A stretch of DNA of 52,113 nucleotides from Rhodoferax sp. (GTDB lineage Bacteria; Pseudomonadota; Gammaproteobacteria; Burkholderiales; Burkholderiaceae_C). The notes beneath the pieces were generated by a model. That model ran no database searches, was not told the DNA's origin, and was given only the letters and a program-made list of their open reading frames with translations. Position numbers and translations under genes: made by a program. Below are positions 36,137-44,699 of this stretch, one piece after another (the first letter of the stretch is position 1; the number at the start of each line of letters is the position of its first letter). Location: the NCBI GenBank assembly GCA_008015235.1, contig SSFF01000033.1:1-52113 (forward strand), given 5' to 3'.

Positions 36137-37519
36137 TTACAGCAGGCGCGCCCGCACGCTCTTGCCTTTGACCTTGCCTGCGTTGAGCTTGTCGCAGGCC
36201 TGCTGCGCCAGCGCGCGGTCGATGCCCACAAAGGTGCAGAAGTCGGTCACCTGGATCTTGCCCACCTGCTCGCGCGTGAAGGCCACACCGCCCTCCGCAT
36301 TGGTTAGTGCCCCCAGCACGTCGCCAGGGCGGATCTTTTCCTTGCGCCCGCCCGCAATTTGCAGCGTGACCATGGGCGGCAACAGTGGCTCTTGGCTGGC
36401 GGGTGTCAACTCGTCCAGCTTGAACCATTCGGATTGCGCCTTTTGGTACTGCTCAATGCGGCCCACGGCCCCCATTTCCATCATGCTGGCCAGGTTCAGT
36501 GCCAGGCCGGTCTGGCCTGCACGCCCGGTGCGGCCGATGCGGTGCACGTGGATTTCGGGGTCGGGGGTGATGTCCACGTTGATGACGCACTCCAGCTCCT
36601 TGATGTCCAGTCCGCGCGAGGCTACGTCGGTGGCCACCAGTACCGAGCAGCTGCGGTTAGCAAACTGGGCCAGCACCTGGTCGCGTTCGCGCTGTTCCAG
36701 ATCGCCATGCAGCGCCATGGCGACGATGCCCTTGCTGCGCAGCAAGTCGGCGAGGTCGTTGCACTGCTGCTTGGTGTTGCAGAAGGCAATGGTGCTGGTG
36801 GGACGGAAGTGCAGCAGCAGCTTGGCCACGGTGGGCAGGCGGTTGGCGCGCTCGACCTCGTAGAAGCGCTGGGCAATGTCGGCGCGTTGGTGTGCGGCCT
36901 GCACCTTCACTTCCACCGGGTCCTGCAGCAGCTGGGCGGCGAGCTTGGCGATGCCTTCGGGGTAGGTGGCCGAGAACAGGAGGGTCTGGCGCTTCAGCGG
37001 GCACTGGCGCGCCACGGTGGAAATGTCGTCGAAGAAACCCATATCGAGCATGCGGTCGGCCTCGTCCAGCACCAGGGTGTTCAGGCCTTCGAGCGTGAGC
37101 GTGCCGCGTTCCAGGTGGTCCATTACCCGGCCCGGTGTGCCGACGATGAGGTGGGCGCCGTTTTCCAGCGAGGCAATCTGACCGCGCAGCGGTACGCCAC
37201 CGCACAGCGTGACGACCTTGATGTTCTCCAGTCCGCGCGCCAGGCGGCGCAGCTCGGTGGCCACTTGGTCGGCCAGCTCGCGCGTGGGGCATAGCACCAG
37301 CGACTGCGCGGCAAACCAGCGCGGGTTCAGCTTGGCCAGCAGCGCCAGGCCAAAAGCCGCGGTCTTGCCGCTACCGGTTTGTGCCTGGGCAATGAGGTCT
37401 TTGCCAGCCAGGGCCAGCGGCAGGCTGGCGGCCTGGATCGGCGTCATCTCGGTGTAGCCCAGGGTCTCCAGGTTGGTGGCAAGGGCAGGGGCGAGGTGGA
37501 GCGAGGCAAAGGTGGTCAT
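36137..37519 (-). CDS. dbpA: ATP-dependent DEAD-box RNA helicase DbpA
   Basis: 460 residues from ATG 37519 (MTTFASLHL). The helicase core is complete: Q motif region with TPIQAASLPLAL, Walker A AQTGSGKT, PTRELA, GTPGR, DEAD, SAT, ATDVASRGLD and HRIGRTGRAG. The C-terminal 75 residues (KEKIRPGDVLGAL ... QVTDFCTFVGI) form the DbpA RNA-binding domain that recognises hairpin 92 of 23S rRNA. Its role is late assembly of the large ribosomal subunit. The start is 36 bp after the alcohol dehydrogenase stop. Confidence 0.95.
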   Translation of the reverse strand: MTTFASLHLAPALATNLETLGYTEMTPIQAASLPLALAGKDLIAQAQTGSGKTAAFGLALLAKLNPRWFAAQSLVLCPTRELADQVATELRRLARGLENIKVVTLCGGVPLRGQIASLENGAHLIVGTPGRVMDHLERGTLTLEGLNTLVLDEADRMLDMGFFDDISTVARQCPLKRQTLLFSATYPEGIAKLAAQLLQDPVEVKVQAAHQRADIAQRFYEVERANRLPTVAKLLLHFRPTSTIAFCNTKQQCNDLADLLRSKGIVAMALHGDLEQRERDQVLAQFANRSCSVLVATDVASRGLDIKELECVINVDITPDPEIHVHRIGRTGRAGQTGLALNLASMMEMGAVGRIEQYQKAQSEWFKLDELTPASQEPLLPPMVTLQIAGGRKEKIRPGDVLGALTNAEGGVAFTREQVGKIQVTDFCTFVGIDRALAQQACDKLNAGKVKGKSVRARLL

Positions 37520-37555
37520 CCCCCGATTATCCGGGGGAACCCCCTGGGCCCCCAC

Positions 37556-38722
37556 TCAGGGCCGGGCCGGTGTGGCCTGCTGGCGGCTGGGATCGATCAG
37601 GATCTTGGCATGGGTCTCCGGATCGCGCAGGGCTTCAAAGGCATTTTCCACACCATCGAGACCGACGATGCCGGTAACCAAGTGCTCACAGCGGACCTTG
37701 CCCTCGGCGATCATGTGCAGCGCATCGCGGTACTCCAGCGGCGAAGCGCCCATGGTGAAGCGTACATCCACTTCCTTGTAGTTGCCCATGGCCGAGTCCA
37801 GCGTGTCGGGTGTCATGCAGACACCCACCACCACCACGCGTGACAGCAGGGGTGCGCCATCGATGATGTTCTTCAGCACGCCGGGCACGCCCACGCATTC
37901 GAAGATCACCGGTGCCGGTGGCTTTACCCCCAGATTTTCGGCCAGGCGCCAGGTGTGCCACCAGGCCACCGGCAGCTTGCCCAGCTTTTCCCGGGTGCCC
38001 ATCGCCAGTTCCAGCAGGCCGTCCAAGCCGCCAATGAAGCCGTACTGCTCCCAGGTGGAGAAGGGGGATTCGTCGGCCGGATTGATGACGATGTCGGCGC
38101 CACACTTTTTCGCCAGGGCCCGGCGACCCGGCGAGAAGTCGCTGGCGATGACGGTGCGCACGCCCTTGGCCTTGAGCATGCAGACAATGGCCAGACCGAC
38201 CGGGCCGCAGCCGATCACGATGGCGACTTCCTTCTTCTTGATCTCGCTGCGGTTGACCGCATGCAGGCCCACCGACATCGGCTCGGCCAGGGCCGCCATG
38301 TCGCTGGACAGGCCGTTGGGCACGGGCATCATCAGCGTCTCTTCCACCACCACGCGTTCGGCGTAGGCGCCGGGTGCGCGCTCGGACAGGCCCAGGATGT
38401 CGATTTCCTTGCCCTTGCGGATGGCCGGTACGGCACAGACGCGGGTACCGGCCTTGATGTTCTTGGGCGTGCCGGGGCCGTGCTCCAGCACCTCGCCGCA
38501 GAACTCGTGGCCGAAGACCAGGGCGTCGCTGGCCTTGGGCGAATTGGGGTAGCCGGCGCGCTTGACCACGCTGCCGAACAGGTCGCAGTGGTGGCGCACA
38601 TGCAGGTCGGAACCGCAGATGCCGCAGCGCAGCACCTTGAGGCGCACCTGGCCTTTTTCCAGCGCGGGATCGCTAAGGTCACGGACGGTGAGTTCGGCGT
38701 TCTGGCAGACAACAGCTTTCAT
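37556..38722 (-). CDS. Zinc-dependent alcohol dehydrogenase (MDR family)
   Basis: 388 residues. Catalytic zinc ligands are visible in CGICGSDLH and FGHEFCGEV, and the NAD(P) site is IVIGCGPVGLAIVCML. The lobe that usually binds a structural zinc with four cysteines is absent: the segment AGTRVCAVPAIRKGKEI has only one. It oxidises an alcohol or reduces an aldehyde or ketone of unknown identity. It is the fourth gene of the leftward operon with the chalcone-isomerase-like protein and the epoxide-hydrolase-like protein. That operon starts at a promoter matching the one of the aldehyde dehydrogenase operon, so this enzyme may supply that dehydrogenase with substrate. Confidence 0.88.
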   Translation of the reverse strand: MKAVVCQNAELTVRDLSDPALEKGQVRLKVLRCGICGSDLHVRHHCDLFGSVVKRAGYPNSPKASDALVFGHEFCGEVLEHGPGTPKNIKAGTRVCAVPAIRKGKEIDILGLSERAPGAYAERVVVEETLMMPVPNGLSSDMAALAEPMSVGLHAVNRSEIKKKEVAIVIGCGPVGLAIVCMLKAKGVRTVIASDFSPGRRALAKKCGADIVINPADESPFSTWEQYGFIGGLDGLLELAMGTREKLGKLPVAWWHTWRLAENLGVKPPAPVIFECVGVPGVLKNIIDGAPLLSRVVVVGVCMTPDTLDSAMGNYKEVDVRFTMGASPLEYRDALHMIAEGKVRCEHLVTGIVGLDGVENAFEALRDPETHAKILIDPSRQQATPARP

Positions 38723-38749
38723 GGGGAGTCCTTGTAAGAAGTAAACATT

Positions 38750-39418
38750 TCAACGATCGGCGCGGGCGGCGCGCTTCCAGCCCACGCCCAGGAAAATCAC
38801 CAGCAGCAGTGCGCCGACGATCACATGCGGGTCGGGAATGACCGGGTTGCCCTCGATCGGCACCAGCAGGAATTCCAGGGCCATGGCCTTGTAGGGCTCG
38901 ATCGGGGCGTAACTGGGGTCGGAGATCAGCTGCAGGAAGGCGCGGCGGTTGGGGTAGCGCACCACCAACACGCGGCTCCAGTCGTCCAGCGTGGGGGCGT
39001 CGCTGTCCGAGTTGATGACGTTCTTGCCCTGCACATTGGCCATGATGGGCGCGCTGCCTGCGGCGGGCACCAGCATCATCGTGGCCTTGGCTTCGTACAG
39101 TGCGTTGGCTTGGGCTGGAGAGCCCTCGAAGTTGGGGGCGCCGGGGATCTTCTTCACTTCCTTGTAGAAGCGCATCAGGTTGAGCATGTAGAAGGGCTTG
39201 CCGTCGTCGGCCTCGGCCCAGGCGCGCACGGCCTTGAGGATGGGCTCCTTGCGTCCGGGTGGGAAAGGCACTTGCTGGCCGGCCTTTGCGATGGCGGTGT
39301 CAATTTCGGCCTGGGTCAGTTTGCCGGTGAACAGTCCCGGGTTCTGCCAGAAGTAGAAGGCGGCAAACAGGGCGATGAACGCCAAGCCCAGGCGGTTGAG
39401 GAAACGGTCTTTGAACAT
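38750..39418 (-). CDS. Membrane protein with a DUF1330-like/dimeric alpha-beta barrel domain
   Basis: 222 residues with a membrane segment at each end (about 9-26 and 198-213). The middle, including PFYMLNLMRFYKE and DWSRVLVVRYPNRRAFLQLI, resembles ferredoxin-like dimeric alpha-beta barrels of the DUF1330 or NIPSNAP type. The function is unknown. Gaps of 24 and 27 bp to its neighbours place it in the leftward operon between the alpha/beta hydrolase and the alcohol dehydrogenase. Confidence 0.7.
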   Translation of the reverse strand: MFKDRFLNRLGLAFIALFAAFYFWQNPGLFTGKLTQAEIDTAIAKAGQQVPFPPGRKEPILKAVRAWAEADDGKPFYMLNLMRFYKEVKKIPGAPNFEGSPAQANALYEAKATMMLVPAAGSAPIMANVQGKNVINSDSDAPTLDDWSRVLVVRYPNRRAFLQLISDPSYAPIEPYKAMALEFLLVPIEGNPVIPDPHVIVGALLLVIFLGVGWKRAARADR

Positions 39419-39442
39419 GGAGGCTCCTTGGGTGAATGGGGG

Positions 39443-40285
39443 TTAGCGCAGAAAGTCCAGCAGCAGGGGGTTGACGCGCTCGGGGGCCTCGCTGCTCATC
39501 CAGTGGCCCACGCCATCGAGGCGCTCGTAGCGCCAGCCGGCCTTGCAGTAGTCGGCCGAGCGGGTCATCTGGCTTTCAACCAGCGCGATGTCCTTGGTGC
39601 TGAAGATGCCCATCACGGGCCGGTTCACGTAGCCGCGGTTCCCGGGCAGGATCAGGTCCAGGTTGGCGCGGTAGTAGTTCATGCCGGCCGTGAGTCGCCC
39701 GGGCGGTGACAGCGCGGCGCGCCAGTGCGGGAATTCGTGCGGGGCCCGCGTCAGCATCTTGAGCAGTGCCCAGTCCCAGACGGAGTAGAGCCATTCGGCA
39801 AAGCCGCGCAGCTGGAACACCGCGATGTAGTAGCCCTTGAGCTTTTGCATGAAACCGCCGGTGGCGTAGCAGCTGGGGTGGCCCACCGACAACGCCGCAT
39901 AGCGGTCCAGGCGGTGGTGGTGCCACAACGCGAAGTGCCAGCCGATCACGGCGCCCCAGTCGTGGGCCACCAGGCGCACGCGCTCGATGCCCAGCACGTC
40001 CAGCAGGCCGACAACATCCTGCACCAGGTTCTGGAGGCGGTAGTCCGCCACGCATGGCGAGAGCTCGCTTTGGCCGCAGCCGCGCAGGTCGGGCGCGATC
40101 ACGCGGTAGCCGGCCTCCACCAGTGCGGGGATCTGCTCGCGCCAGATCGCGTGCGAGTCGGGGAAGCCGTGCAGCAGCAGCACATCGGGGCCGCTGCCTT
40201 CGACCACCACGTACATCGAGATGCCGTTGACCTGCAGGTACTGGCCCTGGAAATTGCCGGACATGGACGTGATCGGTGGATTCAT
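39443..40285 (-). CDS. Alpha/beta hydrolase, epoxide hydrolase-like
   Basis: 280 residues from ATG 40285, which overlaps the stop of the preceding gene as ATGA, so translational coupling supports this start. The motif LLHGFPDSHAIWREQIPAL and the nucleophile elbow VAHDWGAVIGW, with aspartate as nucleophile, are typical of epoxide hydrolases and haloalkane dehalogenases. The final catalytic histidine is in GVGHWMSSEAPE. Cap-domain tyrosines can be expected but were not assigned. It would open an epoxide to a diol. It is the second gene of the operon with the chalcone-isomerase-like protein. Confidence 0.85.
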   Translation of the reverse strand: MNPPITSMSGNFQGQYLQVNGISMYVVVEGSGPDVLLLHGFPDSHAIWREQIPALVEAGYRVIAPDLRGCGQSELSPCVADYRLQNLVQDVVGLLDVLGIERVRLVAHDWGAVIGWHFALWHHHRLDRYAALSVGHPSCYATGGFMQKLKGYYIAVFQLRGFAEWLYSVWDWALLKMLTRAPHEFPHWRAALSPPGRLTAGMNYYRANLDLILPGNRGYVNRPVMGIFSTKDIALVESQMTRSADYCKAGWRYERLDGVGHWMSSEAPERVNPLLLDFLR

Positions 40286-40866
40286 GATGCCTGTCCCAGC
40301 AGCGCGTCTTTGAGCTTCCAGTCCACAGGGGTGGGTCCAATCCAATTGGTCAGCAGGGTGTCAAAGAATCCCTGCTCCTTGAAGGGCTCGCCCTGCGCCA
40401 CTCCGTTGATGGAAATTACGGCACCGGTCGCGGGAATCCAGTCCACGGTGATGGTGTCGCCACGGACAAAGCGGCCGTGGCCGTCGATCAGCGTTCCCAT
40501 GCGTGTGAGGCCGGGAATCAGGCGTGACATCGGTGTCTTGCCCACATTGTTGGTGAACCCCTTGATGAACTCCTTGCTGAACTTCTTGGCATCCATGTCG
40601 ACCAGCATGACCATCTGCATGCGCTTGGGGCCGGGGGCCGCATAGGCGCCATCGGGGGTGGTGGACTTCTTGCTCAGGTACAAACCGGCCGCCATGACTT
40701 TGAAGAACGCCATGTAGCGCACACCGGCGCCGTTGAGCAGCAAGGGGGCTTCTGCAATGCGTACAGTCTCATCGAAGTGGATGCCAGCCACCTCGGTGGC
40801 CATCGCAGTAGGGCTTTGGAGCAAGGCCCACAGCAGCAGCGGGGGCAGCAGGTATCGGGGTTTCAT
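40282..40866 (-). CDS. Exported chalcone isomerase-like protein
   Basis: 194 residues from ATG 40866 (MKPRYLLPP); upstream ATGs at 40881 and 40920 are in frame but lack a good site. A signal peptide ends near AMA-TE. The body (FKVMAAGLYLSKKS, FTNNVGKT, PATGAVISINGVAQGEPF, FFDTLLTNWIG) matches bacterial chalcone-isomerase-like proteins, which share the fold but are mostly not flavonoid enzymes; some relatives bind fatty acids. It is first in the leftward operon, 70 bp after a promoter element shared with the rightward operon. Confidence 0.85.
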   Translation of the reverse strand: MKPRYLLPPLLLWALLQSPTAMATEVAGIHFDETVRIAEAPLLLNGAGVRYMAFFKVMAAGLYLSKKSTTPDGAYAAPGPKRMQMVMLVDMDAKKFSKEFIKGFTNNVGKTPMSRLIPGLTRMGTLIDGHGRFVRGDTITVDWIPATGAVISINGVAQGEPFKEQGFFDTLLTNWIGPTPVDWKLKDALLGQAS

Positions 40867-40936
40867 CGGTGATGTTGTCTCCATCGTTTGCGGGGGCTGG
40901 TGGCCCTGCTGGTTTTGCACCAGGGGCGGTGGAGCG

Positions 40937-41002
40937 AATGGTCGAGGACACGGCAGGTTGCAGCGATGTCAATTCCGGACACTTGTCTGTCCATTGCCGC
41001 CA
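40937..41002 (-). promoter_or_regulatory. Leftward promoter with two TGTC-N7-GACA-type boxes (predicted AraC target)
   Basis: On the minus strand: box TGGCGGCAATGGACA (41002-40988), six bases, box TGTCCGGAATTGACA (40981-40967), 22 bases starting TCGC, then CGACCATT (40944-40937). Box starts are 21 bp apart, two helical turns. The same arrangement with identical spacing occurs at 42728-42793 facing right. The start codon of the chalcone-isomerase-like gene is 70 bp downstream. The distal box has one mismatch to TGTC/GACA. Confidence 0.75.
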
Positions 41003-41112
41003 AATCAGGGCAAACCCTAGGCGGCCCGGTGCCGCCGGTTCCGAGAATCCGATGCCTGCGGGTCTTGCAGCCCGGTATGCGGATCTGGCGCCGAACCCCT
41101 GCCACTGGAACC

Positions 41113-41646
41113 ATGGAAAATCTGCCCAGCCAACACCCACACATGCACACGGAACTGCCAGTTGTCAGCGGGTGGATTTCGTCATCGGAATTCGGCACCG
41201 CCACCTACCCGCCCCATGGTGAATTCCGTTTGCGTCAGGACGGCCATGTGGTGTTCTACGAAGCCACCGGGCCCTTCAATCTCCAGGCTGTCCAGTGTCT
41301 GGCCAAAGCCCGTGATGCCCTGGTCAGCGGCCAGCGCGCTGCCACGCTGCTGGCCGCTGTGGTGCACTTTCGGCACAGCGTGGTGATGGCACCCGATGCC
41401 TTCTCGGCCTGGGAGCAAGGCCTGAAGCAATTTGCTGCCCAAGGGGTGGCCTTGGCTGGCGTGGCCTGGGTGGCTTTACCGGAGGTGGAGGGTTTTCAAT
41501 TCTTGCTGTCGCGTTACCGTGCCATCTTCGATGCGGCGCAGATTCCGTTTGCGGTGTTTACCGATCTGCCCCTAGCTTGCGACTGGGTGCGTGGCCGGCT
41601 GGACACGCACGAGCGCAGGGATTCACCACCGCTGGCGCATGGGTGA
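41113..41646 (+). CDS. Unrecognised cytoplasmic protein, possibly SpoIIAA/STAS-like
   Basis: 177 residues from ATG 41113 (MENLPSQHP); ATG 41143 is an alternative. The pattern GEFRLRQDGHVVFYEATGPF followed by alternating helices and strands is reminiscent of SpoIIAA-like (STAS) domains, but the similarity is weak. No signal peptide. It sits between the leftward operon promoter and the convergent AraC regulator gene, with only five bases between the stop codons. Confidence 0.6.
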   Translation: MENLPSQHPHMHTELPVVSGWISSSEFGTATYPPHGEFRLRQDGHVVFYEATGPFNLQAVQCLAKARDALVSGQRAATLLAAVVHFRHSVVMAPDAFSAWEQGLKQFAAQGVALAGVAWVALPEVEGFQFLLSRYRAIFDAAQIPFAVFTDLPLACDWVRGRLDTHERRDSPPLAHG

Positions 41647-41651
41647 GCGGG

Positions 41652-42689
41652 CTATTGCGTGGCCGACGTGGTCGTGCGCTGGTATTCGCCCGGGGTGACA
41701 CCCAGTACACGCTTGAAAGCGCGGCTGAAGTTGGCGGCGTCGCTGAAGCCCAATTGCAGGGCCACGTCGGTGATGGCGCCACCGGAGGTGCACAGCAGGT
41801 CGCAGGCACGTTCGAAGCGCACCTTGTCGGACAGCTCCCGAAAGCCCATGCCTTCCTTTTTCAGGTGGCGGTCGATGGTTCGGGCCGAGACATTGACGCG
41901 CCGCGCAATGTCTTCCAGCGTGACCTGGGTGCCGCGGGTTTCGCGCAGTGCCGCCATGATGTAGGCCACCCAGCCAACGTCGCTGCGCGGCGGTGTGCGG
42001 CCCAGGGCCGTGCAGCGCGCGTCAATGTCGCGCATGACATCTTCGTTGGCCAAGGGCAGGGGGCGATCCAGCATGGCCGCGGGCATGATGACGCGCAGAC
42101 CGGGAGCCGCCATGGCATTGAAGTGGAACCGCGCCGGGCTGAGTTCCCGGTAGCGCTGCACATGGGCCGGCTCGGTCATGCTCAGGTGATAGTCGTAGGG
42201 AAAAGCCTGCGTGCCCAGCAGCAGTTCCATCTGTACCTGCTGCGCCATGGCCAGTGCCTCCAGGTAAAACGGCAGGGTGATCGCTGACAGTGCCACCAGC
42301 GGCGTGTAGACCACTTCGCCACCCTCGGGCCAGCGGTGGTAGCGCAGGGTCCAGGTTTCCGTCATCAGGTGGTAATGGCGGGCGGCCATGCGCAGGAAGG
42401 CATCCAGGGTCGGGCAGCTGATCAGGCCATAGCCCAGCAGGTCGTGGGAGTTCATCTTGATGCGCCGCCCGAACTCGAACGCAATGTCACTGCGGCCGCT
42501 GGCTTGCATTGCGGCCTGCATGAGCCGCTCGACCTCGTCATGGCTCAGCATGGCATCGCGTGCGTCCAGGTCGTGCGGGTCGACCCGGGCCAGACTCAGC
42601 ACGCGTGCCCGTTCCACGCCCATGTCCTGCAGGCTTTGCAGCAGCAACTGGATGTAGCGAACCGGCAAACGCCGCGACGAGGTAGCCAT
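41652..42689 (-). CDS. AraC/XylS-family regulator with arabinose-binding-type N-terminal domain
   Basis: 345 residues from ATG 42689, with GGAGAC upstream. The N-terminal two thirds form the domain common to OruR/ArgR-like AraC proteins (SLARVDPHDLDARDAMLSHD ... RIKMNSHDLLGYG). The C-terminal 100 residues hold the two helix-turn-helix motifs (TLEDIARRVNVSARTIDRHL and AITDVALQLGFSDAANFSRA, then FKRVLGVTPGEYQ). Such regulators often sit beside degradation genes for steroids, alkanols and amino acids. Its gene starts next to the paired boxes at 42728-42763, and the matching pair at 40967-41002 precedes the other operon, so it is the obvious regulator of both. Confidence 0.92.
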   Translation of the reverse strand: MATSSRRLPVRYIQLLLQSLQDMGVERARVLSLARVDPHDLDARDAMLSHDEVERLMQAAMQASGRSDIAFEFGRRIKMNSHDLLGYGLISCPTLDAFLRMAARHYHLMTETWTLRYHRWPEGGEVVYTPLVALSAITLPFYLEALAMAQQVQMELLLGTQAFPYDYHLSMTEPAHVQRYRELSPARFHFNAMAAPGLRVIMPAAMLDRPLPLANEDVMRDIDARCTALGRTPPRSDVGWVAYIMAALRETRGTQVTLEDIARRVNVSARTIDRHLKKEGMGFRELSDKVRFERACDLLCTSGGAITDVALQLGFSDAANFSRAFKRVLGVTPGEYQRTTTSATQ

Positions 42690-42711
42690 CGAAAAACTGT
42701 CTCCATTCCTA

Positions 42712-42723
42712 CGGGTTAACCCG
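42712..42723. promoter_or_regulatory. 12-bp perfect palindrome upstream of the AraC gene
   Basis: CGGGTTAACCCG lies 23 bp upstream of the AraC-type regulator start and 5 bp from the first TGTC box. It may be a separate operator for autoregulation; it has no counterpart at the leftward promoter. Confidence 0.4.
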
Positions 42724-42727
42724 CGTT

Positions 42728-42793
42728 TGTCCATTTTTGACACACGACTGTCGGTTCGGGACATCGCGTCATGCCGCGCTCCCTCCGACCATT
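42728..42793 (+). promoter_or_regulatory. Rightward promoter with two TGTC-N7-GACA boxes (predicted AraC target)
   Basis: Box TGTCCATTTTTGACA (42728-42742), six bases, box TGTCGGTTCGGGACA (42749-42763), 22 bases starting TCGC, then CGACCATT (42786-42793). Both boxes match TGTC/GACA perfectly and start 21 bp apart. Length (66 bp) and spacing equal those of the leftward element at 40937-41002. The rightward operon starts 63 bp downstream, the AraC gene 38 bp to the left. Confidence 0.8.
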
Positions 42794-42856
42794 GCGTCCT
42801 GCCTGCACGGAGCCTCGGCACCGGGCGGCCAACGATTGCAACCAACGGAGTATCCA

Positions 42857-44686
42857 ATGAATTTACTGCGCAAAGGGTCGGCAGTTTCCCTAGCCCTGAT
42901 GGCCTGGGGCTGTCTGCCCGCACACGCTGGCGTCCTCAGCGGGACCGTGACCGAACAAGGCCAGCCTTTGGCAGGCACCATGGTGACGGTGTTCAGTGCG
43001 GACAACCAGCGTCGAGAGACCGTGTACGCCGATGCCCAGGGACGGTATTCGCTGCGCGTGGACTTTGCCGGCAAGCTGCGGGTACGGGCGCGCAAGCCCT
43101 ACTTCAAGGATGCCTCCGAGGATGTGGAGCTGGGTCTGGTGGCGACACGCGCGCTGGACTTTGCGCTGGTGCGCCACAGTGTGGCCGCCGAGTTGTCGGA
43201 GAGCCTGACCGCGTCGGCCCACCAGAGCACACTGCCATTCAACAGCACGAATACGCGGGAAGCCTTCATCAGCCAGTGCAACTATTGCCACCAGGTGGGC
43301 AATGCGCTGACCCGGGTGCCGCGCGAAGAGAGCGCCTGGCGCAGCACGGTCCTGCGCATGGAGGGCTACTTCGCCATGCTGACCAACCAGGAGTCCAAGG
43401 ACATCACCCAGGCCCTGGCCAAGGGCTTTGACGGCAAACCGGTGCAGGCGGTGCAGCAGCACGTGTGGGATGCGCGCACGGCTCCGGCCAGGATCAAGGA
43501 ATGGGTGGCGGGTGACGCTGCCACCTTCATCCACGACACCGATGTCGGTGAAGATGGCGACCTGTATGGCGCGGACGAGGGCCACGATGTGATCTGGCAC
43601 CTGGAGCGCAAGACCGGCAAGATCAGCGAATACAAGCTGCCTGACATCGGCCTGCCCGAAGGCGGGGTGTTCCAAGGCGTGCAATTGCCCATTGGCGTGT
43701 TCACGGGCCAGCATGGGCCCCACAGCATGGCCCAGGCCAAGGACGGCAAGTTCTGGATCACCAATGCGCTGTCCAGCACCCTGGCCTCGTTCGACCCGGC
43801 TACCAAGCAGTTCAAGCTGTTCGACATGGGGCGGACCCACCTCTATCCCCACACCATCCGCATTGACCAGGAGGGCATCGTCTGGTTCACCATCGTGGCG
43901 TCCAACGAAGTCGGTCGCTTCGATCCGAGGACAGAGAAGTTCACCATCCTGCACCTGCCCGAAGAAGGCTTCTGGAGCGGTGTGTCGCACTACCTTTTTC
44001 CGTGGATCCTGAAGATCGGTGCCTGGTTCCCCAAGATGAACATGCACATGGGCGTGAACCATGCCAAATGGGCGTTCCAGGGCCGCAGCGCCTTCCCCTT
44101 CCCCTATGGCATCGACGTCAACCCCGTGGATGGTTCGATCTGGTACGCCAAGCTCAATGCCAACAAGATCGGACGCATTGACCCCAAGACCCAGCAGGTG
44201 ACCGAATTCAGCACGCCCTTGAAGGGGCCGCGCCGTCTGCGCTTCGACAAGGAGGGCAATCTCTGGATTCCTGCGTTCGACGACAGCGGTGTGATGAAGT
44301 TCGACACCCGCACCAGCAAGTTTGAGACCTTCAAGCTGCCGCTGCTGGCCCACAACGAGTACGAGGTGCCCTACGCGCTGGCGGTGCACCCCAAAACGGG
44401 CGATGTCTGGATCACTTCCAACATGTCGGACCGGGCCTTCCGTTTCCTGCCCAAGACCAAGGAATTTGTCACTTACCCCCTGCCCACGCGGGTGACCTGG
44501 TTGCGTGATTGGGCCTTCACCCAGGACGGCGGTGTCTGCTCCAGTTCGAGCAACCTGCCTGCCTGGGGTATCGAAGGCGGACTGGCGTCCTTCATCTGCC
44601 TGTTCCCCGATGGCGAAGCCGGCCAGCCAGCCACTGCGCTGAGCCATTCGACCCCCAAGGCCACCCAGGCTGCAGCCAAGAAGTAA
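42857..44686 (+). CDS. Exported Vgb-like beta-propeller protein with heme-c motif
   Basis: 609 residues from ATG 42857 with ACGGAG upstream. Signal peptide about 1-24 (ending AHA-GV). A carboxypeptidase-regulatory-like beta domain (25-105) comes first. Next is a region with a single heme-attachment motif CNYCH (141-145), and then a propeller of the virginiamycin B lyase/SMP-30 type (about 215-590) with repeats such as DGKFWITNAL, EGIVWFTIVAS and TGDVWITSNMS. It is predicted periplasmic. A one-heme c-type centre joined to a Vgb-like propeller suggests an oxidoreductase or electron carrier; the substrate is unknown. It is the first gene of the rightward operon, 13 bp before the small membrane protein. 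Confidence 0.82.
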   Translation: MNLLRKGSAVSLALMAWGCLPAHAGVLSGTVTEQGQPLAGTMVTVFSADNQRRETVYADAQGRYSLRVDFAGKLRVRARKPYFKDASEDVELGLVATRALDFALVRHSVAAELSESLTASAHQSTLPFNSTNTREAFISQCNYCHQVGNALTRVPREESAWRSTVLRMEGYFAMLTNQESKDITQALAKGFDGKPVQAVQQHVWDARTAPARIKEWVAGDAATFIHDTDVGEDGDLYGADEGHDVIWHLERKTGKISEYKLPDIGLPEGGVFQGVQLPIGVFTGQHGPHSMAQAKDGKFWITNALSSTLASFDPATKQFKLFDMGRTHLYPHTIRIDQEGIVWFTIVASNEVGRFDPRTEKFTILHLPEEGFWSGVSHYLFPWILKIGAWFPKMNMHMGVNHAKWAFQGRSAFPFPYGIDVNPVDGSIWYAKLNANKIGRIDPKTQQVTEFSTPLKGPRRLRFDKEGNLWIPAFDDSGVMKFDTRTSKFETFKLPLLAHNEYEVPYALAVHPKTGDVWITSNMSDRAFRFLPKTKEFVTYPLPTRVTWLRDWAFTQDGGVCSSSSNLPAWGIEGGLASFICLFPDGEAGQPATALSHSTPKATQAAAKK

Positions 44687-44699
44687 CCGGAGTACGACC

